A stretch of DNA of 64,000 bases. It comes from Nocardia inohanensis NBRC 100128. GTDB lineage: Bacteria; Actinomycetota; Actinomycetes; Mycobacteriales; Mycobacteriaceae. The DNA lies in contig NZ_BDBK01000001.1 of assembly GCF_001612945.1 (NCBI RefSeq), positions 620,001 through 684,000 on the forward strand, in the 5' to 3' direction. The notes beneath the pieces were generated by a model. It was not told the origin of the DNA. It worked only from the letters and a program-made list of their open reading frames with translations, and searched no databases. This document shows, one piece after another, positions 34,910 to 45,430 of the stretch. Both the position numbers and the translations under genes were made by a program. How positions within the stretch are numbered: the stretch's first letter is position 1; the number at the start of each line of letters is the position of its first letter.

Positions 34910-35728
34910 TCACTGCGGTTTGCGGGCCAGGACCGCGAACATGGTTACCGAGAAGTGGTAGTCGCCGGCGGTCATGCCTGCTTCGAGATCGGCCAGTAGC
35001 CGGTCGCGTTGCGCCTCGGTGATCGCTCCCGTGGCGACCGCTTTCTCGGCTCCGATGGGCATCATGGCGCGGATGCCCTCGGGCTCCCATACCACCGCGT
35101 CCGCGGCGACCTGGTCGACGGCGAGACCGGCGGCGGTGAGCCAGCCGCGCAGCATGCGGCCCGAATGCGGGTGGATGGCGCGGCTCAGGGAGGTCGCGGT
35201 CATGGCCGCCACCACTTCGGGGTCGCCGGGGTGAATGATCGTGGTGGACCAATCGCTGTCGACGACCACGGCTCGCCCGCCCGGGCGCAGCACGCGCGCG
35301 ATTTCGGCGCTGGCCCGATCGGGATGGTCGAGGTGCTGGTAGACGCGCTCGCACCGGACCACATCGAAACTGGCGTCGTCGAAGGGCAGCGCATAGGCAT
35401 TGCCCGCTACGAAGCGCGCTGTAATCCCGGCCGCCGCAGCGCGTTCCCGTGCCACGGTCAGCATTCCCGGATTCGGGTCGACGCCCACCGCGTCACCGTC
35501 CGGTCCGGTCAGCCGCGCCAGCGCGAGCACCTCCGATCCGGTGCCGGAACCGATATCGAGCGCGCTGTCGCCCGGCTGCACGGCGAGCGCGTCCAGAGTC
35601 CATTGCCGGAGCCGCCGCACGCCGGGTAGCGCGGCCTGGGAATCGAGAATCCCGACGAGCAGTTCGCGCTGCCCGGCGTCGTCGACCTGGTCGGAGTGGA
35701 ACGAGGGGCCCAGCCTGTTCTCGGTCAT
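34910..35728 (-). CDS. class I SAM-dependent methyltransferase
   Basis: A 272-residue protein of the UbiE/Methyltransf_11 type: ALDIGSGTGSEVLALA (motif I, about residue 58), VGVDPNPGML (acidic loop), VRCERVYQHLDHPD and ARVLRPGGRAVVVDSDW. Such enzymes methylate small molecules; the substrate is unknown. ATG 35728 follows GGAGG closely. A longer start at 35779 is open but would add a low-complexity leader that overlaps the neighbour's stop. Confidence 0.85.
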   Translation of the reverse strand: MTENRLGPSFHSDQVDDAGQRELLVGILDSQAALPGVRRLRQWTLDALAVQPGDSALDIGSGTGSEVLALARLTGPDGDAVGVDPNPGMLTVARERAAAAGITARFVAGNAYALPFDDASFDVVRCERVYQHLDHPDRASAEIARVLRPGGRAVVVDSDWSTTIIHPGDPEVVAAMTATSLSRAIHPHSGRMLRGWLTAAGLAVDQVAADAVVWEPEGIRAMMPIGAEKAVATGAITEAQRDRLLADLEAGMTAGDYHFSVTMFAVLARKPQ

Positions 35729-35766
35729 GTCCTCCGTTGTACTCGCGCCGGGCCCGGTGGTGGCGG

Positions 35767-36588
35767 TCAGGTCGCCCACGCGGTGGCGGCGGTGCCGGTG
35801 GTGAGGAAGTTGAAATACAGGTTCAGGGAGTTGTCGATGCGGATCGAGCGCAGCGAGGTGATGCCCAGCTCCCGTGCCCAGTCGATGACGAGGTACGCCA
35901 CCGGAGAGCCGTTGGGGGAGCCCAGGAACGCATAGTAGGCATTGCTGCCGACCAGATAGTCCTGCGGCTGCACGCTCCCGTCCTGGTCCGGGTTGATGAG
36001 CCGCAGATAGTCGTAAATCGGCTGGGTCAGTTCGGAATACGCCTGCTGCTGGCGCAGGCAGCCCAACGGCGGCAACGGGTTGTTCTGCGTCCCGGCGCCC
36101 CGGTAGTACTGGAGGAAATACACATCCGAGGGCTTGAGTTCCTCTGCGTCGTCATCTTTTTGGAGCTGCCAGGACAGGATGCGGTGACGGCTGGGCTGGG
36201 GGGTGTTCTCGTAATAGGACTCGCCGTCGGTGGCGCGTTTCCAGGTGGTCTTCAACGCCCAGGTGGCGTAGCCGTCCGGATCCTCATGCTTGACCCGGTC
36301 GGTGCGGTACTTGGTTTCGAACAACCCCAGCAGCTCGTCCAGGCGTTTCTCCTTGGCCCGCGCCTGCTCGGCATCGGGTGTCGCGCTGAGCGCCAGCGAT
36401 ATTCGCTGTGCCCGCCGGATCCCGTCCGCCCGGCGCGCCATGAATGCCTTCTCCCAGCCCGGAGCCTGCGCGATCACATCTTCGCGCTGGCCGAACGCCA
36501 CCGTGTCCTCGGTCGTATCCGGCTGCCCCGGATCCCCTTCCGGTTCTTCCATTTTCGGCGCGTCTTCCGCTGTGGTCACCCGAATCAC
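35767..36588 (-). CDS. hypothetical protein
   Basis: A 273-residue soluble protein with an acidic, Pro/Glu-rich leader and a folded part from about residue 40 (aromatic-rich stretches SDVYFLQYYRGAGTQNNPLPP and YYAFLGSPNGSPVAYLVIDW). I do not recognise the family. GTG 36588 opens the frame; AAGGA is too close for it and better spaced for GTG 36579, so the first three residues are uncertain. No operon partner overlaps it. Confidence 0.6.
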   Translation of the reverse strand: MIRVTTAEDAPKMEEPEGDPGQPDTTEDTVAFGQREDVIAQAPGWEKAFMARRADGIRRAQRISLALSATPDAEQARAKEKRLDELLGLFETKYRTDRVKHEDPDGYATWALKTTWKRATDGESYYENTPQPSRHRILSWQLQKDDDAEELKPSDVYFLQYYRGAGTQNNPLPPLGCLRQQQAYSELTQPIYDYLRLINPDQDGSVQPQDYLVGSNAYYAFLGSPNGSPVAYLVIDWARELGITSLRSIRIDNSLNLYFNFLTTGTAATAWAT

Positions 36589-36692
36589 CGTCCTTCACGG
36601 CGCGCCCCCGGCTCCAGCGCCGACGGCGTCGCGTTCAGTGTGCGCCGTACGCCCGCAGCGGCCCGCGAATCCCGCGGACCTGGCATCAAAGG

Positions 36693-37316
36693 TCAGTGAT
36701 CGCCCGGCTCGACCCGGAGTGCGGGCCGGTCGGGATGGTCCCAGGCGACCACGAAATCGGATTCTTCGGCAGCGCCGGCTTCGTGCTCGCGCAGCGCGGC
36801 GAGCGTGAACCACTCCTGCTCGGGCGTCTTGCGGCGCAACGCGGCCGCCGACATGCGCAGCGCGACAGTGAGATCGAACTTCAGCCCGCGCCCCGACAGC
36901 ATCGGTCCGGCCACGAAGAGCACCGTGTGCGCGGGCATCTGCCGCACCTTGGCCCGCGCCGACCGGTCCGCCCGCTCGTCCCATAACGCGGGCAGCCATC
37001 GCCCCCGCTCCCTGATCGCCCGCACCACTTCACGATCCACCGCCCCGTAATCGAACCACGCACTCCGATAGGACATCTCGTCATCGCGCCCGAACTCGTA
37101 CCGCAGCGAGGCCGGCCGCACGAAGTCGTGCAGATCCACCACTCCCGCAGTCCAGCCGTACTCCACCCCGCGCTCGGCGATCATGCGCGCCAGCGCGACC
37201 GGCTCGGCCGCATCCGCGCCGTCCACCGCCACCACGCGGGGCCCCGGCGCGACGAACGCCCGCCGCGCGATCCGATCGGCGAGCGCCTGCGGGGTGAGGG
37301 CGATGAACTCCGGCAC
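36693..37316 (-). CDS. uridine-kinase-like protein lacking a P-loop
   Basis: A 207-residue protein whose overall pattern (VVAVDGADAAEPVALARMIAE at the first strand, VVDLHDFVRP, SAWFDYGAV, VLFVAGPML, DLTVALRMS) follows actinobacterial uridine/nucleoside kinase-like proteins. Where these have a GxxGxGKS/T ATP loop, this one reads DGADAAEPVA, so normal ATP binding is unlikely. It may be a pseudokinase with a structural or regulatory role. GTG 37316 opens the frame. Confidence 0.6.
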   Translation of the reverse strand: MPEFIALTPQALADRIARRAFVAPGPRVVAVDGADAAEPVALARMIAERGVEYGWTAGVVDLHDFVRPASLRYEFGRDDEMSYRSAWFDYGAVDREVVRAIRERGRWLPALWDERADRSARAKVRQMPAHTVLFVAGPMLSGRGLKFDLTVALRMSAAALRRKTPEQEWFTLAALREHEAGAAEESDFVVAWDHPDRPALRVEPGDH

Positions 37317-37399
37317 CGCACCATCTTGCCCGGCACCGTTCGCGTGCCGGAGCGCAGCGGGTTGTTAGCCTGAGCCAGACAATCCGGGAAGGGATGTGC

Positions 37400-38248
37400 A
37401 TGGCGACCATCGAAGAGGCCCTCGAGATAGAGCGCATCGAGCGTGACATCTTCCGTGGCGCGTCCACCAAGACGCAGCTGCCGCGGACCTTCGGCGGTCA
37501 GGTGGCCGGGCAGTCGCTGGTGGCGGCGGTGCGGACGGTGGATGCGCGGTATCAGGTGCATTCGCTGCACGGGTACTTCCTGCGGCCCGGCAACCCCAAG
37601 GAGCCCACCGTCTACCTGGTGGACCGGATCCGGGACGGGCGGTCGTTCTGCACACGGCGGGTGACCGGGGTGCAGAACGGAGAGGCCATCTTCACCATGT
37701 CGGCCTCGTTCCACGTGGGGGACGAGGGGCCCGAGCATCAGGACGAGATGCCGGTGGTGCCCGCGCCGCAGGAACTGCCGGACGCCCGCACCAGCATGAG
37801 CCCGGAACGGCTGTGGGCCATGCGGGAATGGGAGCACTGGGATATCCGGACCGTCCCGCAGGAGCAGGTCGGGCGGCGGGACGGGCTGGCCGCGCAGCAG
37901 CAGGTGTGGTTCAAATACCGGCACGAGCTGCCCAACGATCCGCTGTTCCATGTGTGCACGCTCGCCTACATGAGCGATATGACGCTGCTGGGTTCCTCGA
38001 AGGTGATCCACCCGGACGAGCCGACCCAGAACGCCTCCCTCGATCACGCCATGTGGTTCCTGCGTCCGTTCCGCGCCGACGACTGGCTGCTCTATGACCA
38101 GCAGTCGCCCTCGGCGGGGCTGGGCCGGGCGCTGACCGCCGGGCGCATCTGGAATCAGCAGGGCGAACTGGTGGCGGTTGTCGTGCAGGAGGGCCTGATT
38201 CGCAATCTGCGTGATCCGGGCGAGTCGTTCCCGCCCGGCACCGCGTAG
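37400..38248 (+). CDS. tesB: acyl-CoA thioesterase II
   Basis: A 282-residue double-hotdog thioesterase that hydrolyses acyl-CoAs to free acids and CoA. Landmarks: RTFGGQVAGQSLVAA (about 30-45), HSLHGYFLRPG, and in the second hotdog ASLDHAMWFLRPFRADDWLLYD and GRALTAGRIWN, with the Asp/Gln/Thr-type active-site positions. ATG 37400 has AAGGG 7 bases upstream. It corresponds to Rv2605c, which in M. tuberculosis lies between pdxS and pdxT. Confidence 0.93.
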   Translation: MATIEEALEIERIERDIFRGASTKTQLPRTFGGQVAGQSLVAAVRTVDARYQVHSLHGYFLRPGNPKEPTVYLVDRIRDGRSFCTRRVTGVQNGEAIFTMSASFHVGDEGPEHQDEMPVVPAPQELPDARTSMSPERLWAMREWEHWDIRTVPQEQVGRRDGLAAQQQVWFKYRHELPNDPLFHVCTLAYMSDMTLLGSSKVIHPDEPTQNASLDHAMWFLRPFRADDWLLYDQQSPSAGLGRALTAGRIWNQQGELVAVVVQEGLIRNLRDPGESFPPGTA

Positions 38249-38249
38249 T

Positions 38250-40055
38250 TCAGGCGGTCTGCACGCGCAGGTGACAGACCACCGTGTCGGGCAGTTTGCG
38301 CAGCACCCGCTCCAACTCGTCACTGCGATGGCTGGGCAGCACATGGTTCCAGCCCGCGGGCGGCTCCACTTCGGCGACGACCACCACCTTGCGGCGGCCC
38401 GGGAAGTTGTCGCGCACATAGCGGGCGACCGGTCCGCCGACGGTGGCGTCGCCGTCCTCGAGCATGATCAGCCGCACGCCGGGATGCCAGGCTTCCCACT
38501 CCTTGGTGAATACGCGCATGTTCTCCTCGGGCAGGCAGACGTGTACGGCGATCACATCGCTGCCCAGGGACATAGCCGCCGACAAGGCTTCCCGGCTCAG
38601 CTCCGATACCTCCGACACCGGCACCACGATGGCGGTTTCGGTAGCGCGCGGTGACGCGGGCAGGCAGCCCGCCCCCCGGCAGCCGTCGATTCTGCTGTAG
38701 GTCTTGCGGATTCGCTCCATGCCCACCACCAGCAGCGGCAGTACCAGCACGATCAGCCACGCGCCCTCGGTGAACTTCATGGCGGTGGTGACCACGGCCG
38801 CCACGAAGGTGAGCAGCGCGCCGAAACCGTTGAGCGCCAACCGCCATCGCCAACCGGGCCGGCGCGTCGCCGGCCAATGCCGGACCATGCCGACCTGGGC
38901 GATGGTGAAGCCCACGAACACACCGATCGCGAACAACGGCACCAGGGCGTTCATATTGCCCTCGGAAGCGATCAACAGCACCGCCGCCGAAATGCCCAGG
39001 GCGAGCACGCCGAACCGGTACACCTGCCGGGGCGAGCTGACCGCGAACCGGTGCGGCAGGCAATTGTCATCGGCCAGGATCTTGGTCAGCGTTGGCAGCC
39101 CGCCATAGGAAGTGTTGGCTGCCAAGGCGAGCAGAATCACCGTCGCGAATTGCACGATGTAGTAACCGATTCCGTGTCCCAGCGCCGCCTCGGTGAGCTG
39201 CGACAGCACGGTGGTGCCCGCGATCGGATGGATCTCGAACTTTTCGATCAGCGTTGCCAGCCCGAGCAGCATGACGCCCAGCAGCACGCCCAGCGCCACC
39301 TCCGCCCGCTGCGCCCGCCGTACCCTGGGCTGCGCGAAGCTCGGTACCGCGTTCGCGATCGCCTCCACCCCGGTCAGTGCCGCGCACCCGGACGAGAAAG
39401 CCTTGAGCAGCAACAGAATTCCGATGGTGTGCGCATCGGTCACCACCGCCGCCCCGGTCGATACGCTCGCTGGTTCCGATCGCAGCAGCCCGCCGATGAT
39501 CACCGCGCAGATGCCGAGCACGAACACCACCGTCGGCGCCATGAACGCCCGCGCGCTCTCCCGAATCCCGTACAGGTTCAAAGCGGTGACACCCACCAGA
39601 ATCGCCAGGCAGATCCACACCGTGTACGGCAGCAGCCCGGGGAACGCGGAGGTCAGCGCCGCCACTCCCGCCGCGATCGACACCGCCACATTGAGCACGT
39701 AATCCACGATCAGCGACGCCGCGGCAACCAGACTCGTCCGATGCCCGAGCCGCTCCTTCGCCACCGCGTACGCCCCGCCCCCGTCCGGGAACGCCGCGAT
39801 CACCTGCCGATACGAGGCGATGAGCACCGCCAGCAGCACCACGATGGCCGCCGTCACCGGCAGCGTGAACCCCAGCCCGGCCGTCCCGGCCGCGGCCAGC
39901 ACCAGCACGATGGCCTCGGGACCATAGGAAACCGATGCCATGGCATCGAGCGAAAGCCCGGCCAAACCGGTCGAAACGGTCAGCCCGTGCCGCGGCGGCG
40001 ACGCGTCGGCCCGACCACGCGACCCGGGCGAGGTTTGCGGAAGCAGATCAGTCAC
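38250..40055 (-). CDS. APC-superfamily amino acid/cation permease
   Basis: A 601-residue membrane protein. It begins with a 30-residue polar leader, then about twelve membrane helices in the APC pattern ([20 protein letters not shown] is the first, broken helix), and ends with a soluble domain (about 470-600) that resembles a USP-like fold. This layout is found in uncharacterised actinobacterial YkfD/KimA-like transporters, some of which move K+. GTG 40055 is chosen as the first start; its ribosome site is weak. It is divergent from pdxT and has no counterpart in the mycobacterial order. Confidence 0.85.
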   Translation of the reverse strand: MTDLLPQTSPGSRGRADASPPRHGLTVSTGLAGLSLDAMASVSYGPEAIVLVLAAAGTAGLGFTLPVTAAIVVLLAVLIASYRQVIAAFPDGGGAYAVAKERLGHRTSLVAAASLIVDYVLNVAVSIAAGVAALTSAFPGLLPYTVWICLAILVGVTALNLYGIRESARAFMAPTVVFVLGICAVIIGGLLRSEPASVSTGAAVVTDAHTIGILLLLKAFSSGCAALTGVEAIANAVPSFAQPRVRRAQRAEVALGVLLGVMLLGLATLIEKFEIHPIAGTTVLSQLTEAALGHGIGYYIVQFATVILLALAANTSYGGLPTLTKILADDNCLPHRFAVSSPRQVYRFGVLALGISAAVLLIASEGNMNALVPLFAIGVFVGFTIAQVGMVRHWPATRRPGWRWRLALNGFGALLTFVAAVVTTAMKFTEGAWLIVLVLPLLVVGMERIRKTYSRIDGCRGAGCLPASPRATETAIVVPVSEVSELSREALSAAMSLGSDVIAVHVCLPEENMRVFTKEWEAWHPGVRLIMLEDGDATVGGPVARYVRDNFPGRRKVVVVAEVEPPAGWNHVLPSHRSDELERVLRKLPDTVVCHLRVQTA

Positions 40056-40161
40056 AGGCGAGAGTGTGCTCCGGAATCGCGAAGTGGACACTCGTCCTAA
40101 CGCTTCCGCTACGGCCTGGGTGAGCAGGGCCACACCGGCGGCCGAACGTATGCTCGACGGC

Positions 40162-40773
40162 GTGAAACCGACTATTGGGGTACTGGCATTGCAGGGTGAC
40201 GTGCGCGAGCACGTGCACGCGCTGACGGCATGCGGCGCCGAGCCGGTGCCGGTGCGGCGCGAATCCGAGCTGGCCGCCGTCGATGGTCTGGTGATCCCCG
40301 GCGGCGAATCCACCGCTATCAGCAAGCTGCTGGACGTGTTCGAACTCCTCGAACCGCTGAAGGCGCGCCTGCGCGACGGCCTGCCCGCCTACGGCTCCTG
40401 CGCGGGCATGATCCTGCTGGCCTCGGAGGTGCTCGATACCCGCCCGGATATGAAGCCGCTGCACGGCATCGATATGACGGTGCGGCGCAACGCCTTCGGC
40501 CGTCAGGTCGACTCCTTCGAAACCGATCTGGAGTTCGAGGGCCTGCACGACGGCCCGGTGCGCGCGGTCTTCATCCGCGCGCCCTGGGTGGAGCGCGCGG
40601 GCGACGGCGTCGAGGTGCTGGCAAGGGTGCCCTCCGGTCCGGCGGCCGGTCGTATCGTCGCCGTCCGGCAGGGCAATGTCATCGCCACCTCCTTCCATCC
40701 CGAGGTGACCGGCGACCTGCGCGTGCACAAGCTCTTCGTCGACTCCGTGGTGCGTCCCCGCATCGGAGTGTGA
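40162..40773 (+). CDS. pdxT: pyridoxal 5'-phosphate synthase glutaminase subunit PdxT
   Basis: A 203-residue class I glutamine amidotransferase that supplies ammonia to PdxS. Motifs: [11 protein letters not shown] at the start, [14 protein letters not shown], nucleophile Cys80 in GSCAGMI, and His179/Glu181 in [11 protein letters not shown] 40162 gives the family-like start [13 protein letters not shown] 40150 is an alternative. There is no clear ribosome site for either. It is followed 114 bases later by the YebC gene, as in Rv2604c-Rv2603c. Confidence 0.95.
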   Translation: MKPTIGVLALQGDVREHVHALTACGAEPVPVRRESELAAVDGLVIPGGESTAISKLLDVFELLEPLKARLRDGLPAYGSCAGMILLASEVLDTRPDMKPLHGIDMTVRRNAFGRQVDSFETDLEFEGLHDGPVRAVFIRAPWVERAGDGVEVLARVPSGPAAGRIVAVRQGNVIATSFHPEVTGDLRVHKLFVDSVVRPRIGV

Positions 40774-40887
40774 CGATCGGTGCGAGAGTGTGAAAAACGG
40801 CAGCAGTAAACTGGGGCAGTTGTCCGTCCCCGGGCGGGTAGTTTGCCCTGAGACGTACCCAAGCCCCCTGAAACGAGGAAGTAGGGA

Positions 40888-41640
40888 ATGAGCGGCCACT
40901 CCAAATGGGCCACCACCAAGCACAAGAAGGCCGGGATCGACGCGAAGCGCGGCAAGCTCTTCGCCAAGTTGATCAAGAACATCGAGGTGGCGGCCCGCAC
41001 CGGTGGTAGTGACCCGGACGGCAACCCGACCCTTTACGACGCCATTCAGAAGGCGAAGAAGTCGTCGGTGCCCAACGACAATATCGAGCGCGCGCGCAAG
41101 CGTGGCGGCGGTGAAGAGGCGGGCGGCGCCGACTGGCAGACCATCATGTACGAGGGTTACGGCCCGAATGGTGTTGCCGTGCTGATCGAATGCCTCACCG
41201 ACAACCGCAATCGCGCGGCCGGTGAAGTGCGGGTGGCCATGACTCGTAACGGCGGCAATATGGCCGATCCGGGTTCGGTGTCGTACCTGTTCCATCGCAA
41301 GGGCATCGTGACCCTGGACAAGAACGGCCTGTCCGAGGACGACGTGCTGATGGCGGTGCTGGACGCCGGCGCCGAAGAGGTCACCGATCTGGGCGAGCAG
41401 TTCGAGGTCATTTCCGAGCCGGGCGATCTGATCGCGGTGCGTACCGCGTTGCAGGCGGCGGGCATCGACTACGACTCGGCCGAATCCGGCTTCCAGCCGT
41501 CGATGTCGGTGTCGGTGGACGCCGAGGCGGCGCGCAAGGTGTTCAAACTGGTCGACGCCCTCGAGGACAGCGACGACGTGCAGAACGTCTACACCAATGT
41601 CGATATCTCCGACGAGGTGCTGGCCGAACTCGACGCCTGA
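40888..41640 (+). CDS. yebC: YebC/PmpR-family regulator
   Basis: A 250-residue protein of the TACO1/YebC family: [16 protein letters not shown] start, [20 protein letters not shown] and [19 protein letters not shown]. Members act as DNA-binding regulators or, as shown recently for some, as translation factors that relieve ribosome stalling at proline runs. GAGGAAGTAGGGA precedes ATG 40888. In many bacteria it sits upstream of ruvCAB; here a DUF4383 gene and a macrodomain gene intervene. Confidence 0.95.
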   Translation: MSGHSKWATTKHKKAGIDAKRGKLFAKLIKNIEVAARTGGSDPDGNPTLYDAIQKAKKSSVPNDNIERARKRGGGEEAGGADWQTIMYEGYGPNGVAVLIECLTDNRNRAAGEVRVAMTRNGGNMADPGSVSYLFHRKGIVTLDKNGLSEDDVLMAVLDAGAEEVTDLGEQFEVISEPGDLIAVRTALQAAGIDYDSAESGFQPSMSVSVDAEAARKVFKLVDALEDSDDVQNVYTNVDISDEVLAELDA

Positions 41641-41658
41641 GTTCCCGCCGAACATACG

Positions 41659-41689
41659 ACGGCCGCTCCCGTTCACCGGGAGCGGCCGT
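41659..41689. terminator. hairpin terminator after yebC
   Basis: Thirteen perfect pairs (ACGGCCGCTCCCG with CGGGAGCGGCCGT) around a TTCAC loop, then ATTTCATT. It lies between convergent ends at 41640 and 41724 and could serve both. Confidence 0.85.
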
Positions 41690-41723
41690 ATTTCATTGCG
41701 TACCGGTCGATTTCGGTTACCGG

Positions 41724-42209
41724 TCAGCGCGTACCCGGCCCGTGCAGGCTCGGACCCGGCTGCATGGCGCCCGCGGACAGCCGCGGCAGGGTCAGGCCCA
41801 GCGCCACCATGGCCACGCCGAGCACGAAGTGCAGCCAATCGTCGGCGGTATTGAGCGGCACGAAATTGGCATCGCTCATCTTGTCGATGACCAGCCCGTA
41901 CAGCCACAGCACCAAATAGATGACACCGGCCCCGAGCAGGAACGCGCGCGCCCCGTTCACGGTGCGGGCGAGCGCCAGACCGGCCACACCGAAGATCAGG
42001 TGCACGATATTGTGCAGCACCGAAACCTGGAACACCCCGAGCAATTCGGTGCTGGTGTGGTGCCCCGCAAAGGTCAGATCATCGAAATTGGTGGTGATCC
42101 CGGGAATGAATCCCGCGATCCCCACGATCAGGAACAGCGCTCCCACCACCAGGGATGCCAGCTGCACCGGAGTCCAGCGCACGGTGTTCGTACTACCGAA
42201 AGTAGTCAT
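41724..42209 (-). CDS. DUF4383 membrane protein
   Basis: A 161-residue protein with four membrane helices (about 14-36, 62-80, 86-106 and 123-142). The sequence ELLGVFQVSVLHNIVHLIFG is typical of DUF4383, a family common in actinobacteria and of unknown function. ATG 42209 has AAGGAAATG directly before it. It has a convergent neighbour (yebC) and a divergent one (macrodomain). Confidence 0.88.
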   Translation of the reverse strand: MTTFGSTNTVRWTPVQLASLVVGALFLIVGIAGFIPGITTNFDDLTFAGHHTSTELLGVFQVSVLHNIVHLIFGVAGLALARTVNGARAFLLGAGVIYLVLWLYGLVIDKMSDANFVPLNTADDWLHFVLGVAMVALGLTLPRLSAGAMQPGPSLHGPGTR

Positions 42210-42370
42210 TTCCTTCGCCTTTCCGTGAGCCGGGGCCGGTACGCGGACGTCCGGTCCTCGGTATGCCGTTCGCCTACCCGCCGGATTCCGGACGAAACGA
42301 CCCCCGGGCCGCCGATCTGCCCGCCGGGAACAGCGGACGCGCCCACCCGGCCCGGTGGCAGAATCCGGGC

Positions 42371-42886
42371 ATGACCGAATTGATCGCGGTACGCGGGGAC
42401 ATCACCGAGCAGGAGGTGGACGCGGTGGTGAACGCCGCGAACTCGTCACTGCTCGGCGGCGGGGGCGTGGACGGGGCGATCCATCGCAAGGGCGGGCCGG
42501 AGATCCTGGCGGCCTGCCGGGCGCTGCGTGCCTCGCACTACGGTCGCGGGTTGCCGACCGGAAAGGCGGTGGCGACCACCGCCGGGCGACTGCCCGCGCG
42601 CTGGGTGATCCACACCGTCGGGCCGGTCTGGTCCGAGACCGAGGACCGCTCCGAGCTGCTGGCCTCCTGCTATCGCGAATCCCTGCGCGTGGCAGCCGAA
42701 TTGGGTGCCGAGACAGTGGCGTTCCCGGCCATTTCGACCGGCATCTACCGCTGGCCGATCGACGATGGGGCGCGCATCGCCGTCGAAACCGTGCGCGCCG
42801 CCGAGACATCCGTGCGCCAGGTGCGATTCGTCCTGTTCGGTGCCGAGGCGGAGCGGGCTTTTCGTGGCGCGCTGGGGGATATGTGA
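42371..42886 (+). CDS. macrodomain protein, O-acetyl-ADP-ribose deacetylase-like
   Basis: A 171-residue stand-alone macrodomain. ADP-ribose-binding features are complete: VRGDITEQEVDAVVNAANSS, LLGGGGVDGAIHRKGG, and PAISTGIYRWP. YmdB/MacroD-type members remove ADP-ribose from proteins or deacetylate O-acetyl-ADP-ribose. ATG 42371 opens with MTELIAVRGDI, as in the family. It is a single gene before ruvC on the same strand, 160 bases away. Confidence 0.93.
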   Translation: MTELIAVRGDITEQEVDAVVNAANSSLLGGGGVDGAIHRKGGPEILAACRALRASHYGRGLPTGKAVATTAGRLPARWVIHTVGPVWSETEDRSELLASCYRESLRVAAELGAETVAFPAISTGIYRWPIDDGARIAVETVRAAETSVRQVRFVLFGAEAERAFRGALGDM

Positions 42887-43046
42887 TCCGCATCGACTAC
42901 ACCCGCGCGGCGGTCGACGACGATCGGCACCACTGATCACGCGATAGCCCGTAGGCTGCGGGCATTCGCCGTGTCGATGGCCTGATTCACCGCCGCGGTC
43001 CGTTAGACTCTCGAACAGTTGTTCGTCTTCGGTGAGAGGGGTTTCG

Positions 43047-43616
43047 GTGCGGGTGATGGGCGTCGACCCCGGACTCACCCGGTGCGGGCTGTCCATGGTG
43101 GAGAGCACCAACGGCCGCACCGTCAAGATGATCCAGGTCGATGTGGTGCGCACGCCACCGGAAATGGATCTCGCGCAACGACTTCTCGGGGTCTCGGATG
43201 CGGCCGAATTGTGGATGGACAACCACAAACCCGAAGTGGTGGCGGTGGAACGCGTGTTCTCGCAACATAATGTGCGCACCGCCATGGCCACCGCGCAGGC
43301 CGGCGGGGTCATCGCGCTCGCGGCGGCGCGGCGCGGCATCCCGGTCCATTTCCACACCCCCAGTCAGGTCAAAGCCGCCGTCACCGGTAATGGTTCGGCG
43401 GACAAAGCACAGGTGACCGCCATGGTCACCCGTATCCTCGGACTCGCCGTCGCACCCAAGCCCGCCGATGCCGCCGACGCGCTCGCCCTGGCCATCTGCC
43501 ATTGTTGGCGCGCGCCCATGCTCGAACGCATGGCCAAAGCGGAGGCCCAGGCGGAGCGGATGCGGCGCATGTACGAGGAGAGGCTTGCCCAGCAACGGAA
43601 GGCGGTAACGCGGTGA
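43047..43616 (+). CDS. ruvC: Holliday junction resolvase RuvC
   Basis: A 189-residue endonuclease that cleaves Holliday junctions with RuvAB. The four metal-binding acids are present: Asp7 ([14 protein letters not shown]), Glu68 ([10 protein letters not shown]), Asp141 and Asp144 ([12 protein letters not shown]). GTG 43047 is chosen for its spacing from GAGAGGGG and for the family-like N-terminus; GTG 43032 is less likely. The stop overlaps ruvA (GTGA). Confidence 0.96.
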   Translation: MRVMGVDPGLTRCGLSMVESTNGRTVKMIQVDVVRTPPEMDLAQRLLGVSDAAELWMDNHKPEVVAVERVFSQHNVRTAMATAQAGGVIALAAARRGIPVHFHTPSQVKAAVTGNGSADKAQVTAMVTRILGLAVAPKPADAADALALAICHCWRAPMLERMAKAEAQAERMRRMYEERLAQQRKAVTR

Positions 43617-44218
43617 TCGCGTCGGTACGCGGCGAGGTGCTCGAGATCGGGCTCGACCATGTGGTGCTGGAGGCGGCCGGGGTCGGCTACCGGCTCAATG
43701 CCACCCCCGCCACCCTGGCCGCGCTGACTCGCGGCGAGGACGCCCGCCTCTACACGACCATGATCGTGCGCGAGGACTCCATGACGCTGTTCGGCTTCTC
43801 CGACACCGAGGCGCGGGAGCTGTTCGTGCTCTTGCAGACGGTGTCCGGGGTGGGACCGAAGCTGTCCATGGCGATTCTCGCGGTGCTCGAACCGGAGGCT
43901 TTGCGCAAGGCCCTGGCCGAAGGCAATGTGGCCGCGCTGACCCGGGTGCCGGGCGTCGGCAAGCGCGGGGCCGAGCGCATGGTGGTGGAGTTGCGGGACA
44001 AGGTGGATCTGGTTCCGGTGCAATCGGGTCCGCCCGGATCGGGTCCCGCGCCCATGGTCACCCCGATTCGCGACCAGGTGGTGGAGGCCCTCATCGGTCT
44101 CGGCTTCCCGGCGCGGCAGGCCGAACCCGCCGTGGACGTGGTGCTGGTCAACGAACCCGACGCCACCACCTCGGTGGCGTTGCGCGCCGCACTGGGACTG
44201 CTGGGCAAGAACCGATAG
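43613..44218 (+). CDS. ruvA: Holliday junction branch migration protein RuvA
   Basis: A 201-residue junction-binding protein: OB fold with [19 protein letters not shown], helix-hairpin-helix [17 protein letters not shown] and [17 protein letters not shown], a flexible Gly/Pro linker, and a C-terminal domain III ([19 protein letters not shown]) that contacts RuvB. GTG 43613 overlaps ruvC by four bases. Six bases separate it from ruvB. Confidence 0.96.
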   Translation: MIASVRGEVLEIGLDHVVLEAAGVGYRLNATPATLAALTRGEDARLYTTMIVREDSMTLFGFSDTEARELFVLLQTVSGVGPKLSMAILAVLEPEALRKALAEGNVAALTRVPGVGKRGAERMVVELRDKVDLVPVQSGPPGSGPAPMVTPIRDQVVEALIGLGFPARQAEPAVDVVLVNEPDATTSVALRAALGLLGKNR

Positions 44219-44224
44219 GCGATC

Positions 44225-45319
44225 ATGACCGACGAACCCGAATTCGACGACTCCTACGACGAATCCACGGTCAGCCCCAGCTATCAGCAGTCCGACGGGG
44301 AGATCGAGGCCAGTCTGCGCCCCAAGTCCCTGGACGACTTCATCGGGCAGCCACGGGTGCGCGAACAGCTGGCCCTGGTGCTGCGCGGGGCCAAGCAGCG
44401 CGGCGGCACCCCGGATCACGTATTGCTCTCCGGGCCACCGGGATTGGGCAAGACCTCGATGGCGATGATCATCGCGGGGGAGCTGGGCACCGCGCTGCGA
44501 CTGACCTCCGGTCCGGCGCTGGAGCGCGCCGGTGATCTGGCCGCCATGCTGAGCAATCTGGTCGAGGGCGATGTGCTGTTCATCGACGAGATCCACCGCA
44601 TGGCCCGGCCCGCCGAGGAGATGCTCTACCTCGCCATGGAGGACTTCCGGGTCGACGTGGTGGTCGGCAAAGGTCCCGGCGCGACCTCGATTCCACTCGA
44701 TATCGCCCCCTTCACGCTGGTGGGCGCGACCACCCGTTCGGGTGCGCTGACCGGCCCGCTGCGCGACCGGTTCGGCTTCACCGGGCATATGGATTTCTAC
44801 GAACCCGAAGAGCTGCAACGCATTCTGCTGCGCTCGGCCGGCATCCTCGGGGTCCGCATCGATACCGATGCCGCGACCGAGATCGCCGGTCGCTCGCGCG
44901 GCACGCCGCGTATCGCCAACCGCTTGCTGCGCCGGGTGCGCGACTACGCCGAGGTGAAGGCCGACGGTCTGGTCACCAAGGCGATCGCGCATGCGGCGCT
45001 GGCGGTGTACGACGTGGACGCGCTCGGGCTGGACCGGCTCGACCGGGCGGTGCTGTCGGCCTTGATCCGCAGCTTCAACGGCGGACCGGTCGGCGTCTCC
45101 ACCCTCGCGGTCGCGGTGGGGGAGGAGTCGGCGACGGTCGAGGAGGTCTGCGAACCCTTCCTGGTGCGTGCGGGTTTGATCGCGCGCACCCCGCGCGGGC
45201 GCGTCGCCACCGCGGCGGCCTGGGAGCATCTGGGGCTGGTGCCGCCGCCGGATCTGGTGTTCGGCTCCATCGAGGTGCGGGCGCGGGAATCCCATCCGGG
45301 ACTGTTCGATTCGCTCTGA
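44225..45319 (+). CDS. ruvB: Holliday junction branch migration ATPase RuvB
   Basis: A 364-residue AAA+ motor. Walker [11 protein letters not shown] lies near residues 69-78, Walker [10 protein letters not shown] near 117-125, the sensor [18 protein letters not shown] follows, and the winged-helix domain ends with [17 protein letters not shown]. An acidic N-terminal extension (about 20 residues) precedes the usual '[12 protein letters not shown]' start. It is the last gene of the ruvCAB operon. Confidence 0.97.
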   Translation: MTDEPEFDDSYDESTVSPSYQQSDGEIEASLRPKSLDDFIGQPRVREQLALVLRGAKQRGGTPDHVLLSGPPGLGKTSMAMIIAGELGTALRLTSGPALERAGDLAAMLSNLVEGDVLFIDEIHRMARPAEEMLYLAMEDFRVDVVVGKGPGATSIPLDIAPFTLVGATTRSGALTGPLRDRFGFTGHMDFYEPEELQRILLRSAGILGVRIDTDAATEIAGRSRGTPRIANRLLRRVRDYAEVKADGLVTKAIAHAALAVYDVDALGLDRLDRAVLSALIRSFNGGPVGVSTLAVAVGEESATVEEVCEPFLVRAGLIARTPRGRVATAAAWEHLGLVPPPDLVFGSIEVRARESHPGLFDSL

Positions 45320-45430
45320 TCGAGTCCGTGCGGAGCGTGCTGTTCGGTAGCGAAAACTGTCGCAACCATCCGGTACGCTTCGGCTCGGCGGTCCGAGGTG
45401 AGGGATCGCACCGATTCGAAGAGATGAGAT

